From: Prosthecobacter vanneervenii
Lineage (GTDB): Bacteria > Verrucomicrobiota > Verrucomicrobiia > Verrucomicrobiales > Verrucomicrobiaceae
DNA: 64,000 nucleotides
Direction of reading: 5' to 3'
Assembly: GCF_014203095.1 (NCBI RefSeq)
Contig: NZ_JACHIG010000011.1
Span: forward strand, 62,001-126,000
Shown here one piece after another: positions 32,478 through 42,135 of the stretch. Each line of letters begins with the position of its first letter. Position 1 is the stretch's first letter. The notes under the pieces were generated by a model, which saw nothing but the letters and a program-made list of their open reading frames with translations, was not told the DNA's origin and ran no database searches. The position numbers and the translations under genes were made by a program.

Positions 32478-33752
32478 ATGGCTAAAATTTATCTCCTTCC
32501 CATAGGAACCACGGGCGACTTGCTGCCGATGATCTGGATCGGACGCCAGATGAAGGCACGTGGACATGAGGTGGTCTTGTTTTGGCTGGAGGAATACCGT
32601 GACATGGTGCGCGAGGCCGGGCTGGATTTCGGAGGGTATGGGGAGGACGACTGCGAAGAACCGATCCGAAATGCCGGTTACTGGAAGATGCATGAAGGTC
32701 TCAGGCTATCCTATGATTTTGCGGGCCGTTGTGCCGTCATGTGCATCAACGCAGTGACGAAGTGGATGCAGAGTCATGGCAGGCCGGATCTGCTGATGGC
32801 GCCCATCATGAGCTTCGCCGCACCCATTTTAAGATCGCGGCTGGGAGCACCATTGATCACCACGCACATGAGCACGCTGCAGCTGCTGAGCGCGCACAAA
32901 GTGCCGCTGGGTGTGCCGTGTGGAAAGCTGCTGCGAATCCTGCCGCTGCCTGTGAGACGTGCCCTGCTTCATCGGGTGGCACCCTATGATCACCTGGCGA
33001 AGCCGCACCTGAGGCAATGCTGCACAGAGCCGGGAGAGAAGCCGCCACGCTGGCTGCGGGACTGGTTTTATTCGCCGGATGGCTCCCTGGTTTTTTTTCC
33101 TGCGTGGTATGTGCCTCCGCAGCCTGACTGGCCGGTGAACACCTATCAGTGGGATTTTCCCATGGAAGATCTCGTGCACTCGAAAAAACTGGAGCCAGGA
33201 CTGGCTGCTTTTCTTGATGCGGGGGAAGCGCCGGTTGTTTTTCGTTTCGGAAGTGATGCCACGCGATCGAGGCCATTTTACAGTGTGGCTGCCGAGCTGG
33301 TGGAACGCATTAGCAGCCGGGCTGTTTTTGTGATCCGTCAGGGAGATCAGGTGCCAGACAATCTTCCGGATACCATTCATACCACGACTTATGTGCCATT
33401 CAGCCTGCTGCTGCCGCATGTGAGCGTGTGTGTGCATTACGGGGGCATGGGCACCCTCTCCCAGTGTTTTGCCGCCGGGCTGCCACAGATCATCGTGCCC
33501 ATGGTTTTTGACCAGTTTGACAATGCTCACTTTGTCGAAAGCCTGGGCGCAGGGCTGCAGCTGAATTTGAACCGATGGTCCGTGGCGAATGCGCTGCCCC
33601 TGCTGATGCGCTGCCTGGAGGACGAGGGCATCCGACGCAGTGCAAAAGAGTGCGCGGAGCGGCTGCGCCAGCGCAAACCGGTTTCTGAGCTGGCGGAGTG
33701 GCTCGAAACAAAAATGAAGCCCGCAAGCCCAGCCTCAGCGGCCATCGTCTGA
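32478..33752 (+). CDS. GT1-family glycosyltransferase, paralog 2
   Basis: 424 residues, the second copy after a 110-base gap. N-terminus IYLLPIGTTGDLLPMIWIGR; donor-domain motif HYGGMGTLSQCFAAGLPQI, where the usual second His of HHGG is Tyr; then DQFDNAHFVESLGAG, also more divergent than its siblings. It is likely active on a different acceptor or donor. The central EPGEKPPRWLRDWFYSPDG and the WDFPMEDL segments align with the other paralogs. Confidence 0.9.
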   Translation: MAKIYLLPIGTTGDLLPMIWIGRQMKARGHEVVLFWLEEYRDMVREAGLDFGGYGEDDCEEPIRNAGYWKMHEGLRLSYDFAGRCAVMCINAVTKWMQSHGRPDLLMAPIMSFAAPILRSRLGAPLITTHMSTLQLLSAHKVPLGVPCGKLLRILPLPVRRALLHRVAPYDHLAKPHLRQCCTEPGEKPPRWLRDWFYSPDGSLVFFPAWYVPPQPDWPVNTYQWDFPMEDLVHSKKLEPGLAAFLDAGEAPVVFRFGSDATRSRPFYSVAAELVERISSRAVFVIRQGDQVPDNLPDTIHTTTYVPFSLLLPHVSVCVHYGGMGTLSQCFAAGLPQIIVPMVFDQFDNAHFVESLGAGLQLNLNRWSVANALPLLMRCLEDEGIRRSAKECAERLRQRKPVSELAEWLETKMKPASPASAAIV

Positions 33753-33763
33753 TTTTTTTGCCT

Positions 33764-35056
33764 ATGGATGCATTGTCTGAAAACCGTGACCCCGGCCACA
33801 TTTTGCTGCTGCCTTTCGGCACTTCCGGCAGTGTGTTTCCGTTTATCTGGCTTGGCCGCCTGCTGCTGAGGCGAGGCCATCGGGTAACGATGATCACGGC
33901 AGGCATTCATGAGAAAGCGGCTGCCAGCGCAGGGCTGAACTTCATTCCACTGGGCAGTGACGTGGTGGAAAGGATGCTGAATGAGGCGGATCTCTGGCGC
34001 GAGGTGCATGGCTCCAAAGTGGCCTATCAGCACGCGGGTGAAGCCACGCGATATTACGTGGAGGCAATCGAGGTGCTCATCGCCAGGGAAGGCGTGCCGG
34101 ATCTGATGCTTGCCCCGATGATTTGTTTTGGAGCCAGGCTCATGCGTGAGAAACGGGGAATCCCGCTGATAAGCGTGCACCTCTATCCCATGATGTTTGT
34201 CAGTGCGCATGCGCCGCCGTTGGTGGCACGGGTCTTTCGCTGGCTGCGCAGACTGCCGCTGTGGCTGCGCAAGATTGTGCTGGCCATGCCCAACCCGCTC
34301 GACTTCATGGCCCTGCGCGGCGTTTGGGCATGCTGCGACGAGCATGCTGTCACGCGGCCTATGAGCTTGTGGCGGCAGTGGTGGCATTCGCCGGATGGGG
34401 TGCTGGCTTTGTTTCCAGCATGGTTTGCAGCGCCGCAGCCTGACTGGCCCGGCAATCTGCTGCAGTGGGATTTTCCAATGGAGGATATGGTGGATGAAAA
34501 GCCGTTGGAGCAGGAGCTGATGAACTTTCTGCAGGAGGGGCCCCAACCGGTGATGTTCACGGCGGGTTCCGGGCAGTTTCACGCCGAGAAATTTTTTGCC
34601 ACAGCTCTGGAGCTGACGCAGCAGCTGGGGTGTCGAGCCGTTTTCATCAGTGCCAAAGCCGGGCAGGTGCCCAAGGAACTGCCGCCTTCCGTTTATGTGA
34701 CCGCTTATGCCCCCTTCAGCACGCTGCTGCCGCATGCCCGTGCCTTTGTGCATCATGGCGGAATCGGAACCATGTCTCAAAGCCTGGCAGCAGGCATACC
34801 GCAGCTGGTGGTGGACATGGCGCTGGATCAGCATGACAACGCCGAGCGGCTGGAACAGCTGGGCGTGGGGCTGAGCATTCCTGCCAGTCGTTTTTCGACA
34901 GAAAGAGCGCGGCCGCTGCTGCAGCGCTGCATTTCGGACCCGACGATGCGTGCCAGGGCTGTAGAGCATGCCGCACGCATGAAAACCAAACGTGACCCGG
35001 CTGTGATGCTGCAGTGGCTGGAGGAAAAATGCCGGAACCAACACCCACAAGCATGA
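33764..35056 (+). CDS. GT1-family glycosyltransferase, paralog 3
   Basis: 430 residues from the ATG at 33764; the frame opens earlier at 33698, inside the preceding gene, but alignment to the paralogs supports this start. N-terminus ILLLPFGTSGSVFPFIWLG, where the siblings have Asp after the G in GD; here it is Ser. Donor motif HHGGIGTMSQSLAAGIPQL and DQHDNAERLEQLGVG are intact. The stop overlaps the hydrolase start (ATGA at 35053). Confidence 0.9.
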   Translation: MDALSENRDPGHILLLPFGTSGSVFPFIWLGRLLLRRGHRVTMITAGIHEKAAASAGLNFIPLGSDVVERMLNEADLWREVHGSKVAYQHAGEATRYYVEAIEVLIAREGVPDLMLAPMICFGARLMREKRGIPLISVHLYPMMFVSAHAPPLVARVFRWLRRLPLWLRKIVLAMPNPLDFMALRGVWACCDEHAVTRPMSLWRQWWHSPDGVLALFPAWFAAPQPDWPGNLLQWDFPMEDMVDEKPLEQELMNFLQEGPQPVMFTAGSGQFHAEKFFATALELTQQLGCRAVFISAKAGQVPKELPPSVYVTAYAPFSTLLPHARAFVHHGGIGTMSQSLAAGIPQLVVDMALDQHDNAERLEQLGVGLSIPASRFSTERARPLLQRCISDPTMRARAVEHAARMKTKRDPAVMLQWLEEKCRNQHPQA

Positions 35057-35751
35057 CACAGGAGCGGCTTCCGATTTATCTCATTCCGGGACTGGGGGCT
35101 GACAGGCGCAACTATCCTGACGTCTGGACAGAGCTGCCGGGCTGCACGCGGCTGGAATGGGAGGAATATCACGGGCCATCCTCCGTGCCTGAAGTGGCCA
35201 GATTCATGGCAGAAAAGTGGCAGCTGCCACCGGGCGCTGTGCTGGTGGGCTCTTCCTTCGGGGGAATCGTGGCCTGTGAGATCGCGAAGTTTCTGCCCGT
35301 GCATGCGGTGGTTCTCGTGGCCAGTTCCACATCGGGTCGAGATTTCGTGACGACCGGCAGGATGAAACTGCTGACACGTGTGCTGCCATTACGGCTGGTG
35401 CAGACTCTGCTGCGGCGCGCACAGCCTTGGCTGGAGTTTGTCTGGGGGCGTGGAGGCACTCCTCTGACGAGGGCTGTGCTGGACTCCATGCAGATGTTTT
35501 GCGCGTGCCAGGCAGCTTTTTACCGGGGCATGTTTGATGCCATTTCAAGTTGGGAGGGTGCTGATACGCCAAATGCCCGTGTGATCCGAATCCATGGCAA
35601 GCTGGACAAACTGGTGAACGTGCCTGCCCATGCGGATGCGTATTTAAACGGAGGTCATATGATCGGGATGACGCATGCCCATGAGTGTGTGGACTTTATC
35701 AAGTGCTGGCTGCAAGATCAGCGCCAGGTGCAACTGTGGCATGCGATCTGA
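35053..35751 (+). CDS. Alpha/beta hydrolase
   Basis: 232 residues. The fold shows in PIYLIPGLGADRRNY (oxyanion-hole loop), the nucleophile elbow VGSSFGGIVA (Ser in G-x-S-x-G), the acid in RIHGKLDKLV and the terminal base in GGHMIGMTHA. Its genetic position between glycosyltransferases suggests an esterase, thioesterase or acyltransferase acting on the same product; this is inference. Coupled to paralog 3 by a four-base overlap. Confidence 0.85.
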   Translation: MTQERLPIYLIPGLGADRRNYPDVWTELPGCTRLEWEEYHGPSSVPEVARFMAEKWQLPPGAVLVGSSFGGIVACEIAKFLPVHAVVLVASSTSGRDFVTTGRMKLLTRVLPLRLVQTLLRRAQPWLEFVWGRGGTPLTRAVLDSMQMFCACQAAFYRGMFDAISSWEGADTPNARVIRIHGKLDKLVNVPAHADAYLNGGHMIGMTHAHECVDFIKCWLQDQRQVQLWHAI

Positions 35752-35826
35752 TGCACAACATCTGTCTTTCGACTTTGACGGCAGGTGAAAATGAATGAAG
35801 TCAGGTGGCAAAAGCCGTCCCCATCT

Positions 35827-37098
35827 ATGAGTCAAATCGTCCTTCTACCCCATGGCACCGCAGGAGATGTGCTGCCGTATATTTTTCTGGGACGAAAACT
35901 GGTCGAGCGTGGCCATCGGGTGACGATGATTTGGATCGAGTCCTTCCGGGCAGCCGCCGAGCGGGCGGGCCTGCAGTATGTGGCGATGGATGATGGCGGC
36001 TTTGAGGAGATGCTGAAAAACCCGGCGGCGTGGCATCCTCACGAGGGGCTGAAATTGGGCTTTGCTTGCGCGGGGCGCTGCCTGGAGCCGCGGTTGAAGG
36101 CCTTTTTTGAAGACATGGCATGCAATGGCGCGCCTGACCTGCTGCTGGCTCCGAGATCGAACTTTGCCGCGCGTCTGTTGCGCGAGAAGCTGGGAGTGTC
36201 GTTTGTCTCAGTCGTCATCTATCCCATGGGTTTCGTCAGTGCGTATGAGGTGCCTGCGGGCATTCTCGCTGCTGGTTTGCTGCGTCTTCTGCCGGTCTTT
36301 GTGCGCAAGATGATCTTTGCCATGGTGGCACCGTATGACAGCTTTGTGATGCCCTATGTGCGTGAGAGTTGTCTGGCGCATGGTGTGATGCCGCCGAGAA
36401 AGCTAAACCGCGAATGGGGCTATCCGCCTGAGGGTGTGCTGGCGCTCTTTCCCAGTTGGTATGGGCAACCGCAACCCGACTGGCCCAAAAACTGTCTGCA
36501 ATGGGATTTTCCGAGAGAGGACCTGTCGACGGAAAAAGCATTGCCGGCTGAGCTGTGTGCGTTTTTGGACGCAGGCGAAAAGCCTGTGGTGTTCACCTTG
36601 GGGACGGGCAATCACCATGCGCTGCATTTTTTCACCACAGCGGTGAAGCTTTGCGAGAGACTGGGCTGCAGGGCGGTGTTTTTGAGCCGCGATCAGAGCC
36701 AGATACCTGATGATCTGCCGAGTACGATCCATGCGGTGCAATATGCGGCTTTCAGTGCGTTGCTGCCACATGCGCGTGTTTTTGTACATCATGGCGGGAT
36801 TGGCACGCTGGCTCTGGGGTGCATGGCCGGGCTGCCTCAGTTTATTGTGCCGATGGCCTGCGATCAGCCGGACAATGCCGAACGGCTGGAGAAGATGGGA
36901 GTGGGGGTGAAGCTGGATGTGAGCCGGTTTAACTTTGACCGTGCACTGCCGCTGCTGAAGCGCTGCCTGGAGGATGAGAGAATGCGGCATAAAGCTGAAG
37001 CATGCGCCAAGCTGGCGGAAGAAAATCGAATGCCTGAAAGTGTGCTGGTTGACTGGCTGGAGGAGCGTATGAAAAAGACGGCGGCTGGACAATCATGA
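35827..37098 (+). CDS. GT1-family glycosyltransferase, paralog 4
   Basis: 423 residues from the ATG at 35827, the position matching the paralogs; in-frame ATGs upstream at 35785 and 35791 are possible. N-terminus IVLLPHGTAGDVLPYIFLGR; donor motif HHGGIGTLALGCMAGLPQF and DQPDNAERLEKMGVG. The middle (WGYPPEGVLALFPSWYGQPQ) aligns with the siblings. It is separated from the hydrolase by 75 bases and lies five bases ahead of the permease gene. Confidence 0.9.
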   Translation: MSQIVLLPHGTAGDVLPYIFLGRKLVERGHRVTMIWIESFRAAAERAGLQYVAMDDGGFEEMLKNPAAWHPHEGLKLGFACAGRCLEPRLKAFFEDMACNGAPDLLLAPRSNFAARLLREKLGVSFVSVVIYPMGFVSAYEVPAGILAAGLLRLLPVFVRKMIFAMVAPYDSFVMPYVRESCLAHGVMPPRKLNREWGYPPEGVLALFPSWYGQPQPDWPKNCLQWDFPREDLSTEKALPAELCAFLDAGEKPVVFTLGTGNHHALHFFTTAVKLCERLGCRAVFLSRDQSQIPDDLPSTIHAVQYAAFSALLPHARVFVHHGGIGTLALGCMAGLPQFIVPMACDQPDNAERLEKMGVGVKLDVSRFNFDRALPLLKRCLEDERMRHKAEACAKLAEENRMPESVLVDWLEERMKKTAAGQS

Positions 37099-37102
37099 CT
37101 GT

Positions 37103-38473
37103 ATGAAACAGGCTGATGCCATAGCACCTGATCGCCGCTTTGGCCTGCTGCAAGCCACGGCGCTGAACATGTCCAACATGCTGGGGGCCGGGCCGTTTAT
37201 CACGATCCCTGCACTGATGGCTACGATGGGCGGGCCACAGTCCATGCTGGGCTGGGGAGTGGCGCTGATTCTGGCGCTGGCAGACGGGCTGGTGTGGAGC
37301 GAACTGGGGGCGGCGCTGCAAAAGTCCGGCGGATCGTATGTCTATCTGAGGGAGGGATACGGGCGCGAAAAGTGGGGGCGCTTCATGGGCTTTCTCTTCA
37401 TCTGGCAGTTCATCCTGAGCGGGCCGCTGGAACTGGCCACGGCCTATGTGGGGGTGGCGCAGTATCTGCAGTCGCTATGGCCGCAGAGCAGTGAGCTGGC
37501 GCGGTTGAGCGCAGGTGCAGTGGTGGGGCTGATGATGATCGTGCTGCTTTATCGACGCATTGAATCGATCGGCAGCATCATGATGACACTATGGGCAGGC
37601 GTGCTGCTGGCAATGGCGGTGGTGATCTGGACTGGCGTCCGAAATTTCGATGCGAAGCTTGCTTTTGATTTCCCTGCGGATGCCTGGAGCTTCGATGTCA
37701 CCAAGTGGGTGGCGCTGGGGGCGGCGGCGCGGATCGGCATGTATGACTATCTGGGCTACTATGACATCTGCTTTATCGGTGATGAAGTGAAGCAGCCTGG
37801 GCGGGTGATTCCGCGTGCAGTCATGCTGAGCCTGGTGCTGGTGGCGCTCATTTATTTTGCCGTGAATCTTTCGATCATAGGAGTGGTGCCATGGCGGGAG
37901 CTCGTGAGCACGGAGGGAGTAAGCGAGCCGGTGGTGACTATAATGATGACGAAAGTTTATGGCAGCGGCTTTGCGCAGCTTTTCACCCTTCTGGTGCTGT
38001 GGACGATGGTGGCGTGCTGTTTCGCCATGCTGCTGGGTTATTCCCGCATCCCGTATGCGGCGGCAAGAGATGGCAGTTTTTTCAAGGTTTTTGGGAGGTT
38101 GCATGCAAGCCTGGGATTTCCCCATGTGTCACTGATTGTGATAGGTGTTGTTTCGGCGGCAGCCACATTTGTAAAGCTGGGCACTTTGATCGATGCGTTG
38201 CTGACGACGCGCATCGTGGTGCAGTTTGCCGGACAGATTGGTGCGCTGGTGCTGCTGCGGCGCATGAAGCCTGAGTTGGAAAGACCGTTTCGCATGTGGC
38301 TTTATCCTCTGCCGGCGCTGCTGGCCCTGGCGGGGTGGACTTATCTTCTCGTGACCACGGACCGCACGCTGGTGGGGTATGGCATGGCAGCGCTGCTGGC
38401 AGGGGCGCTGGCTTTTCTGGCGTGGAGCTGGAAGATGCGCACGTGGCCTTTTCTCAAAGTAAAAGACGCTTGA
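37103..38473 (+). CDS. APC-family amino acid/polyamine permease
   Basis: 456 residues with about twelve helices. The opening FGLLQATALNMSNMLGAGPF is the APC-family signature for the first unwound helix, followed by GGSYVYLREGYG, a loop typical of these permeases. Substrates are amino acids, amines or related compounds; nothing here identifies which one. It begins five bases after glycosyltransferase 4, so it belongs to the same transcript, and a role in supplying a precursor is conceivable but unsupported. Confidence 0.9.
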   Translation: MKQADAIAPDRRFGLLQATALNMSNMLGAGPFITIPALMATMGGPQSMLGWGVALILALADGLVWSELGAALQKSGGSYVYLREGYGREKWGRFMGFLFIWQFILSGPLELATAYVGVAQYLQSLWPQSSELARLSAGAVVGLMMIVLLYRRIESIGSIMMTLWAGVLLAMAVVIWTGVRNFDAKLAFDFPADAWSFDVTKWVALGAAARIGMYDYLGYYDICFIGDEVKQPGRVIPRAVMLSLVLVALIYFAVNLSIIGVVPWRELVSTEGVSEPVVTIMMTKVYGSGFAQLFTLLVLWTMVACCFAMLLGYSRIPYAAARDGSFFKVFGRLHASLGFPHVSLIVIGVVSAAATFVKLGTLIDALLTTRIVVQFAGQIGALVLLRRMKPELERPFRMWLYPLPALLALAGWTYLLVTTDRTLVGYGMAALLAGALAFLAWSWKMRTWPFLKVKDA

Positions 38474-38503
38474 TTTGAAGACATGCTGTGGATGTGTCCC
38501 AGC

Positions 38504-39091
38504 ATGAACCGAATCTTTGCCTGCCTGCTGCTGTTGCCGGTCTGCCTCCATGCGGATGAATTTGATCCCAAGGACAACACGGTGGTGCCTGGGACGCGCG
38601 TGGGGCTGATCAAGCCGGGCATGACGCTCAAGGACATCGGACGTGCCTATGGCCAGCAGAACCTCAAGTTTCAGAAGATCCCAGGGGCTGATGGCGAAGA
38701 AGTGGATGGGGCACGACTTTTTCCCGACACAGACCGGGAACTGTTGATCACCTGGGATCCGGAAAAGGAAAAAGCCCAGATCGTGTTTGACATCTCCATC
38801 GTTGGAAAGGCCTGGAAGTTTGACAACGGACTGCGGGTGGGAATGACCGTGGAAGAAGTGGAAAAGGTCAATGGCAAGGCCTTCAAGATCTCCGGCTTTG
38901 GCTGGGACTACGGCGGCTATGCCAACTTTGAGGGAGGCAAGCTCTATGGGAAGGTGAGCGTGCGCTTCACACCACAGATGGAAAATCTCCCAGATCAGAT
39001 TTGCGGAGAAAGAGAAATTCCCTCCACCGACAAAGTGCTGCGGTCGGTGAAGCCTGTCGTGGAGGCGGGGATTTCGGTTTTCATGAGGTAA
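38504..39091 (+). CDS. Secreted protein of unknown function
   Basis: 195 residues from the ATG at 38504 with a signal peptide (MNRIFACLLLLPVCLHA-D). The mature part contains two similar segments, VGLIKPGMTLKDIGRAYG near the N-terminus and NGLRVGMTVEEVEKVNG at mid-length, which resemble a repeated 'G-M-T-x-x-x-V/I' fold seen in small lipoprotein-like modules (BamE-like or SmpA-like), but I cannot name the family with confidence. The end overlaps the convergent DUF2071 gene by 11 bases. Confidence 0.65.
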   Translation: MNRIFACLLLLPVCLHADEFDPKDNTVVPGTRVGLIKPGMTLKDIGRAYGQQNLKFQKIPGADGEEVDGARLFPDTDRELLITWDPEKEKAQIVFDISIVGKAWKFDNGLRVGMTVEEVEKVNGKAFKISGFGWDYGGYANFEGGKLYGKVSVRFTPQMENLPDQICGEREIPSTDKVLRSVKPVVEAGISVFMR

Positions 39092-39818
39092 GCGGATACA
39101 CCCGCACATCCACGCCTGGCGACCCTATGAGGTGATCCGGAGGTCGTTTTGGATCTGCAAAGCCTGCCTGTAACAGCGGGCTGACGTCCCATGTGTGCAC
39201 GGCTGCCTCTGCCAGAGGATACGGAGCATGATGCACCTGCCCGCAGCGCAGTCCGCGAGATGTCTGTGAAAACAGCAGGTAACGCTCCGCGAGGAAGAAC
39301 TCCAATGATCCCGGTGCCGCCGCGTGTGTTTCGGATGCGATGCGATAATGAAAGCGAGATTCGACGGTGGTTCCGTTTCGCTTGCAGCGGTAGTCGATCC
39401 ATCCCTGGCTGTGCGCAGCCTGCATGCGGGCATGCTGATAGGGAAGATGGAAAAAGGTGCGCGCAGTCCAGACGGCGAAGGATTGATTGCAGTCGAGGGA
39501 GTAGAACCACACACCCGAGCGGCCCTGTTCGTCATGCACGTAGGTGCGCACATTGAGTTCCAGAAAGTTGCTGATACCTGGAACGGGAGGGCAGAAGCGC
39601 GGGCGGATGCCGCGCATGAAAAACGGCACGATGGCCAGCCAGGCGTCTCCCTCAAAGGTATCAACGTACAGGCCGGGTGGCAGTGTGCGCTGGATATCCG
39701 CAGGATCCCAGCGCCAGTGCAGGAAAGCCAGCTTCTCCCAGCGCTGCAGCATCACATGGGCACTACGAGGGCACTCGCGGAAGGCGAGGCGGGATTCGAG
39801 CGTAGGGGCGGCAGGCAT
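39081..39818 (-). CDS. DUF2071 (YqjF-like) protein
   Basis: 245 residues. The features QRWEKLAFLHWRWDPADIQ, LPPGLYVDTFEGDAWLAIVP, ELNVRTYV, GVWFYSLDCNQ and PYQHARM are typical of DUF2071/YqjF. The function is unknown; family members are cytosolic and sometimes occur with redox or signalling genes. It is convergent with the secreted protein gene and divergent from the lipocalin gene. Confidence 0.88.
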   Translation of the reverse strand: MPAAPTLESRLAFRECPRSAHVMLQRWEKLAFLHWRWDPADIQRTLPPGLYVDTFEGDAWLAIVPFFMRGIRPRFCPPVPGISNFLELNVRTYVHDEQGRSGVWFYSLDCNQSFAVWTARTFFHLPYQHARMQAAHSQGWIDYRCKRNGTTVESRFHYRIASETHAAAPGSLEFFLAERYLLFSQTSRGLRCGQVHHAPYPLAEAAVHTWDVSPLLQAGFADPKRPPDHLIGSPGVDVRVYPLTS

Positions 39819-39875
39819 TTGGAGATGATACGCTTTAATTCATGTCCACGCGTCCATCGGATTCGTTAATCAGGC

Positions 39876-40406
39876 ATGCTCTTTCGATCTTTGATTCTCG
39901 GCTGCCTGATGCCCGGCCTGATCTCCTGCGCCTCCATGAAACAGATGCCGTTGAAAACGGTCCCCAAGGTCGATCTTCAGCGCTATCAAGGTGACTGGTT
40001 CGTCTTTGCTCACATCCCGTATCTTTTGGAAAAGGGCAAGGTGGGCACGCTGGACCGCTACGCGCTGCGTGCAGATGGACGGATGGATAACATCTTCCTC
40101 TTCCGACGCGGCAGTCTAGACGCGCCGCTGGAGCAGTGGAAGGGAGTGGCCTGGGTGCACAATAAGGAGACTAATGCCGAGTGGCGCGTACAGTTTTTCT
40201 GGCCGCTGAAGGTGCCGTATCTGATCATTGATCTCGACCCGGACTACCGCTGGAGCGTGGTAGGCTATCCCAATCGCAAACTGGCCTGGGTGCTCAGCCG
40301 TAAACCGGTGCTCGATGAGGCAACCTACAACGGCATTTTGGAGAGGATGGCGATGCAGGGCTACGATACAAGCCTGCTGGCCAAGGTGCCGCAGAAGCCG
40401 GAATAA
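39876..40406 (+). CDS. Outer-membrane lipocalin (Blc-like) lipoprotein
   Basis: 176 residues. A lipoprotein signal (LGCLMPGLISC) is followed by the lipocalin motif LQRYQGDWFVFAHIPY (G-x-W). Later segments WKGVAWVHNKETNAEWRVQF and WVLSRKPVLDEATYNGIL match bacterial Blc-type lipocalins, which bind lysophospholipids or fatty acids. The N-terminal end-piece and Trp are intact. A role in membrane lipid handling is plausible; it sits beside the glycolipid-like cluster but on its own transcript. Confidence 0.88.
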   Translation: MLFRSLILGCLMPGLISCASMKQMPLKTVPKVDLQRYQGDWFVFAHIPYLLEKGKVGTLDRYALRADGRMDNIFLFRRGSLDAPLEQWKGVAWVHNKETNAEWRVQFFWPLKVPYLIIDLDPDYRWSVVGYPNRKLAWVLSRKPVLDEATYNGILERMAMQGYDTSLLAKVPQKPE

Positions 40407-40438
40407 CAAAAATGGGGCAGGACTTTCGTCCTACCCCA
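40407..40438 (-). terminator. Terminator of the minus-strand DUF1501 gene
   Basis: Arms TGGGGCAGGAC (40413-40423) and GTCCTACCCCA (40428-40438) pair with one mismatch around a four-base loop. The five A residues at 40408-40412 become a T-run on the minus strand, so it best serves the DUF1501 transcript ending at 40462. It may also slow the convergent lipocalin transcript. Confidence 0.75.
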
Positions 40439-40461
40439 CGGGTTTGAAGTTTATCAGCAGA

Positions 40462-41931
40462 TCAGGCGAAGAGCTTTGTCACCGGCTTGGCCTTCACCAG
40501 CTCACGCGGCTGGTTGAGGTGATTGTAAACAATCGTCTCGGGATCAATGCCGACGGCGTGGTAGATGGTGGCGAGGAGCTCGGTGGGATGCACGGCGTCC
40601 TCCACGGGGGCGGAGCCGGTGGCGTCGGATTTGCCGTGGACGTAGCCGCGCTTGATGCCGGCACCGCCGACGATGGCGGTGTAGCAGTATGGCCAGTGGT
40701 CGCGGCCATCGGCGCTGTTGCCGTTGCCGCTGGTGGACACGCCTTTCTCAGGGCTTCGGCCGAATTCACCGAGAGCCACGACGATGGTTTCGTCCAGCAG
40801 GCCACTGGCGTCCAGATCTTCAAACAAGGCGCTGAGGCCCTGGTCCAGCATGGGGCCGGACTTGTTCTTCATGCGCTCGGTCAGGCCCACATGGTGGTCC
40901 CAGGAGTGGTTGTCGGAGTTGGCGACCTTGGGCCAGATGACTTCGACGACGCGGGTTCCGGCTTCAAGCAGACGGCGGGCGAGCAGGCAGCTCTGGCCGA
41001 AGGTATTGCGTCCGTAGCGGTCGCGCAGCTTGGCGGGCTCGCGATCGAGGGCGAAGGCATCGCGGGCACGGCCGCTGGAGATGAGGTTCAGGGCCTGGCT
41101 GTAGTAGCTGTCCAGGCTCATGTCCTTCACGGCAGCCTCGATCTGGGGCATCTGGTCATTGATGGCATCGCGCAGCTTGGCGCGGCGTTCCAGGCGCACG
41201 CTGAACAGATCGGGGCGGAGCTGCAGGTCTTCGATTTTGATGCGGTCCATCTTGCCCATGTCGAGGTCATCGCCATCGGGGAAGAGAGTGTAGGGATCGT
41301 AGGCCTTGCCGAGGAAGCCAGCACCACCACCTTTGCCGACGACGTTGGACTCCTGCAGGGGGCGGGGAAGCTGCACGAAGGGGAGCATGGGCTCCTGCAG
41401 CGGCTTGAGGCGAACGATGTTGCTGCCGAAATTCGGGAAGTCCTTGGCGTTCGGCGGTTCCAACTGGCCGGAGGGGCTGACCTTGTCCGTCGTGTAGCCA
41501 GTCATGATCTGGTAGATGGCCGCCGTGTGGTTGAAAAGACCATTGGGCGTGTAGCTCATCGAATTGATCATGGTGAACTTGTCGTTCACCTTGGCGAGGC
41601 CGGGAAGGATCTCGGTGAAGTGCTTTCCCGGGATTTTGGTCGGGATAGTCTTGAAAGCACTGCGCACCTTGTCCGGCACGTTTTCCTTTGGATCCCAGAG
41701 GTCCAGGTGGCTGGGGCCGCCCTGGAGGTAAATCATGAGCACATGCTTGGCCTTGCCCCAGCCGGCGCGGCCTGCGTTGGGGGAGTTTGCCGCCATGGCC
41801 TGGCCACGGAGGACATTGTTGAGCGTGAGGCCCATCATGGATCCTCCGCCCACGCGCAGGATGTCACGGCGCGAGAAGCCGAGGTTTTTGTCGCAAAGGT
41901 CTTTGCCGGGGACGCCAGGAATGCGGAACAT
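40462..41931 (-). CDS. DUF1501 family protein (solitary)
   Basis: 489 residues. A Tat-like N-terminus ([13 protein letters not shown]) precedes the DUF1501 sulfatase/phosphatase-like fold: [15 protein letters not shown] with the early metal ligand, [29 protein letters not shown], and the late [13 protein letters not shown]1501 proteins are abundant in Planctomycetes/Verrucomicrobia and are usually paired with DUF1549/DUF1553 cytochrome proteins; here no partner is next to it. Function not established. The gene has its own terminator. Confidence 0.93.
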   Translation of the reverse strand: MFRIPGVPGKDLCDKNLGFSRRDILRVGGGSMMGLTLNNVLRGQAMAANSPNAGRAGWGKAKHVLMIYLQGGPSHLDLWDPKENVPDKVRSAFKTIPTKIPGKHFTEILPGLAKVNDKFTMINSMSYTPNGLFNHTAAIYQIMTGYTTDKVSPSGQLEPPNAKDFPNFGSNIVRLKPLQEPMLPFVQLPRPLQESNVVGKGGGAGFLGKAYDPYTLFPDGDDLDMGKMDRIKIEDLQLRPDLFSVRLERRAKLRDAINDQMPQIEAAVKDMSLDSYYSQALNLISSGRARDAFALDREPAKLRDRYGRNTFGQSCLLARRLLEAGTRVVEVIWPKVANSDNHSWDHHVGLTERMKNKSGPMLDQGLSALFEDLDASGLLDETIVVALGEFGRSPEKGVSTSGNGNSADGRDHWPYCYTAIVGGAGIKRGYVHGKSDATGSAPVEDAVHPTELLATIYHAVGIDPETIVYNHLNQPRELVKAKPVTKLFA

Positions 41932-42135
41932 GGTGTGCTAAGGGTTGAAATGGAAGGTCAATATCGGGGGCATGTACGACAAGGAATGCGTGATCTTGCC
42001 GGTTTGAGGGTAGATCGTCGAGGCCGGGCAGGAAAGTCCATGCCGGGGGAGGGGATGTGGCAATTGGCTGTTTCAGGCCGTCGGAGCGGTTTGGCATCGA
42101 CTCGTGAGCGGGCTTTGTGATAAGCGCCTTTTGTC

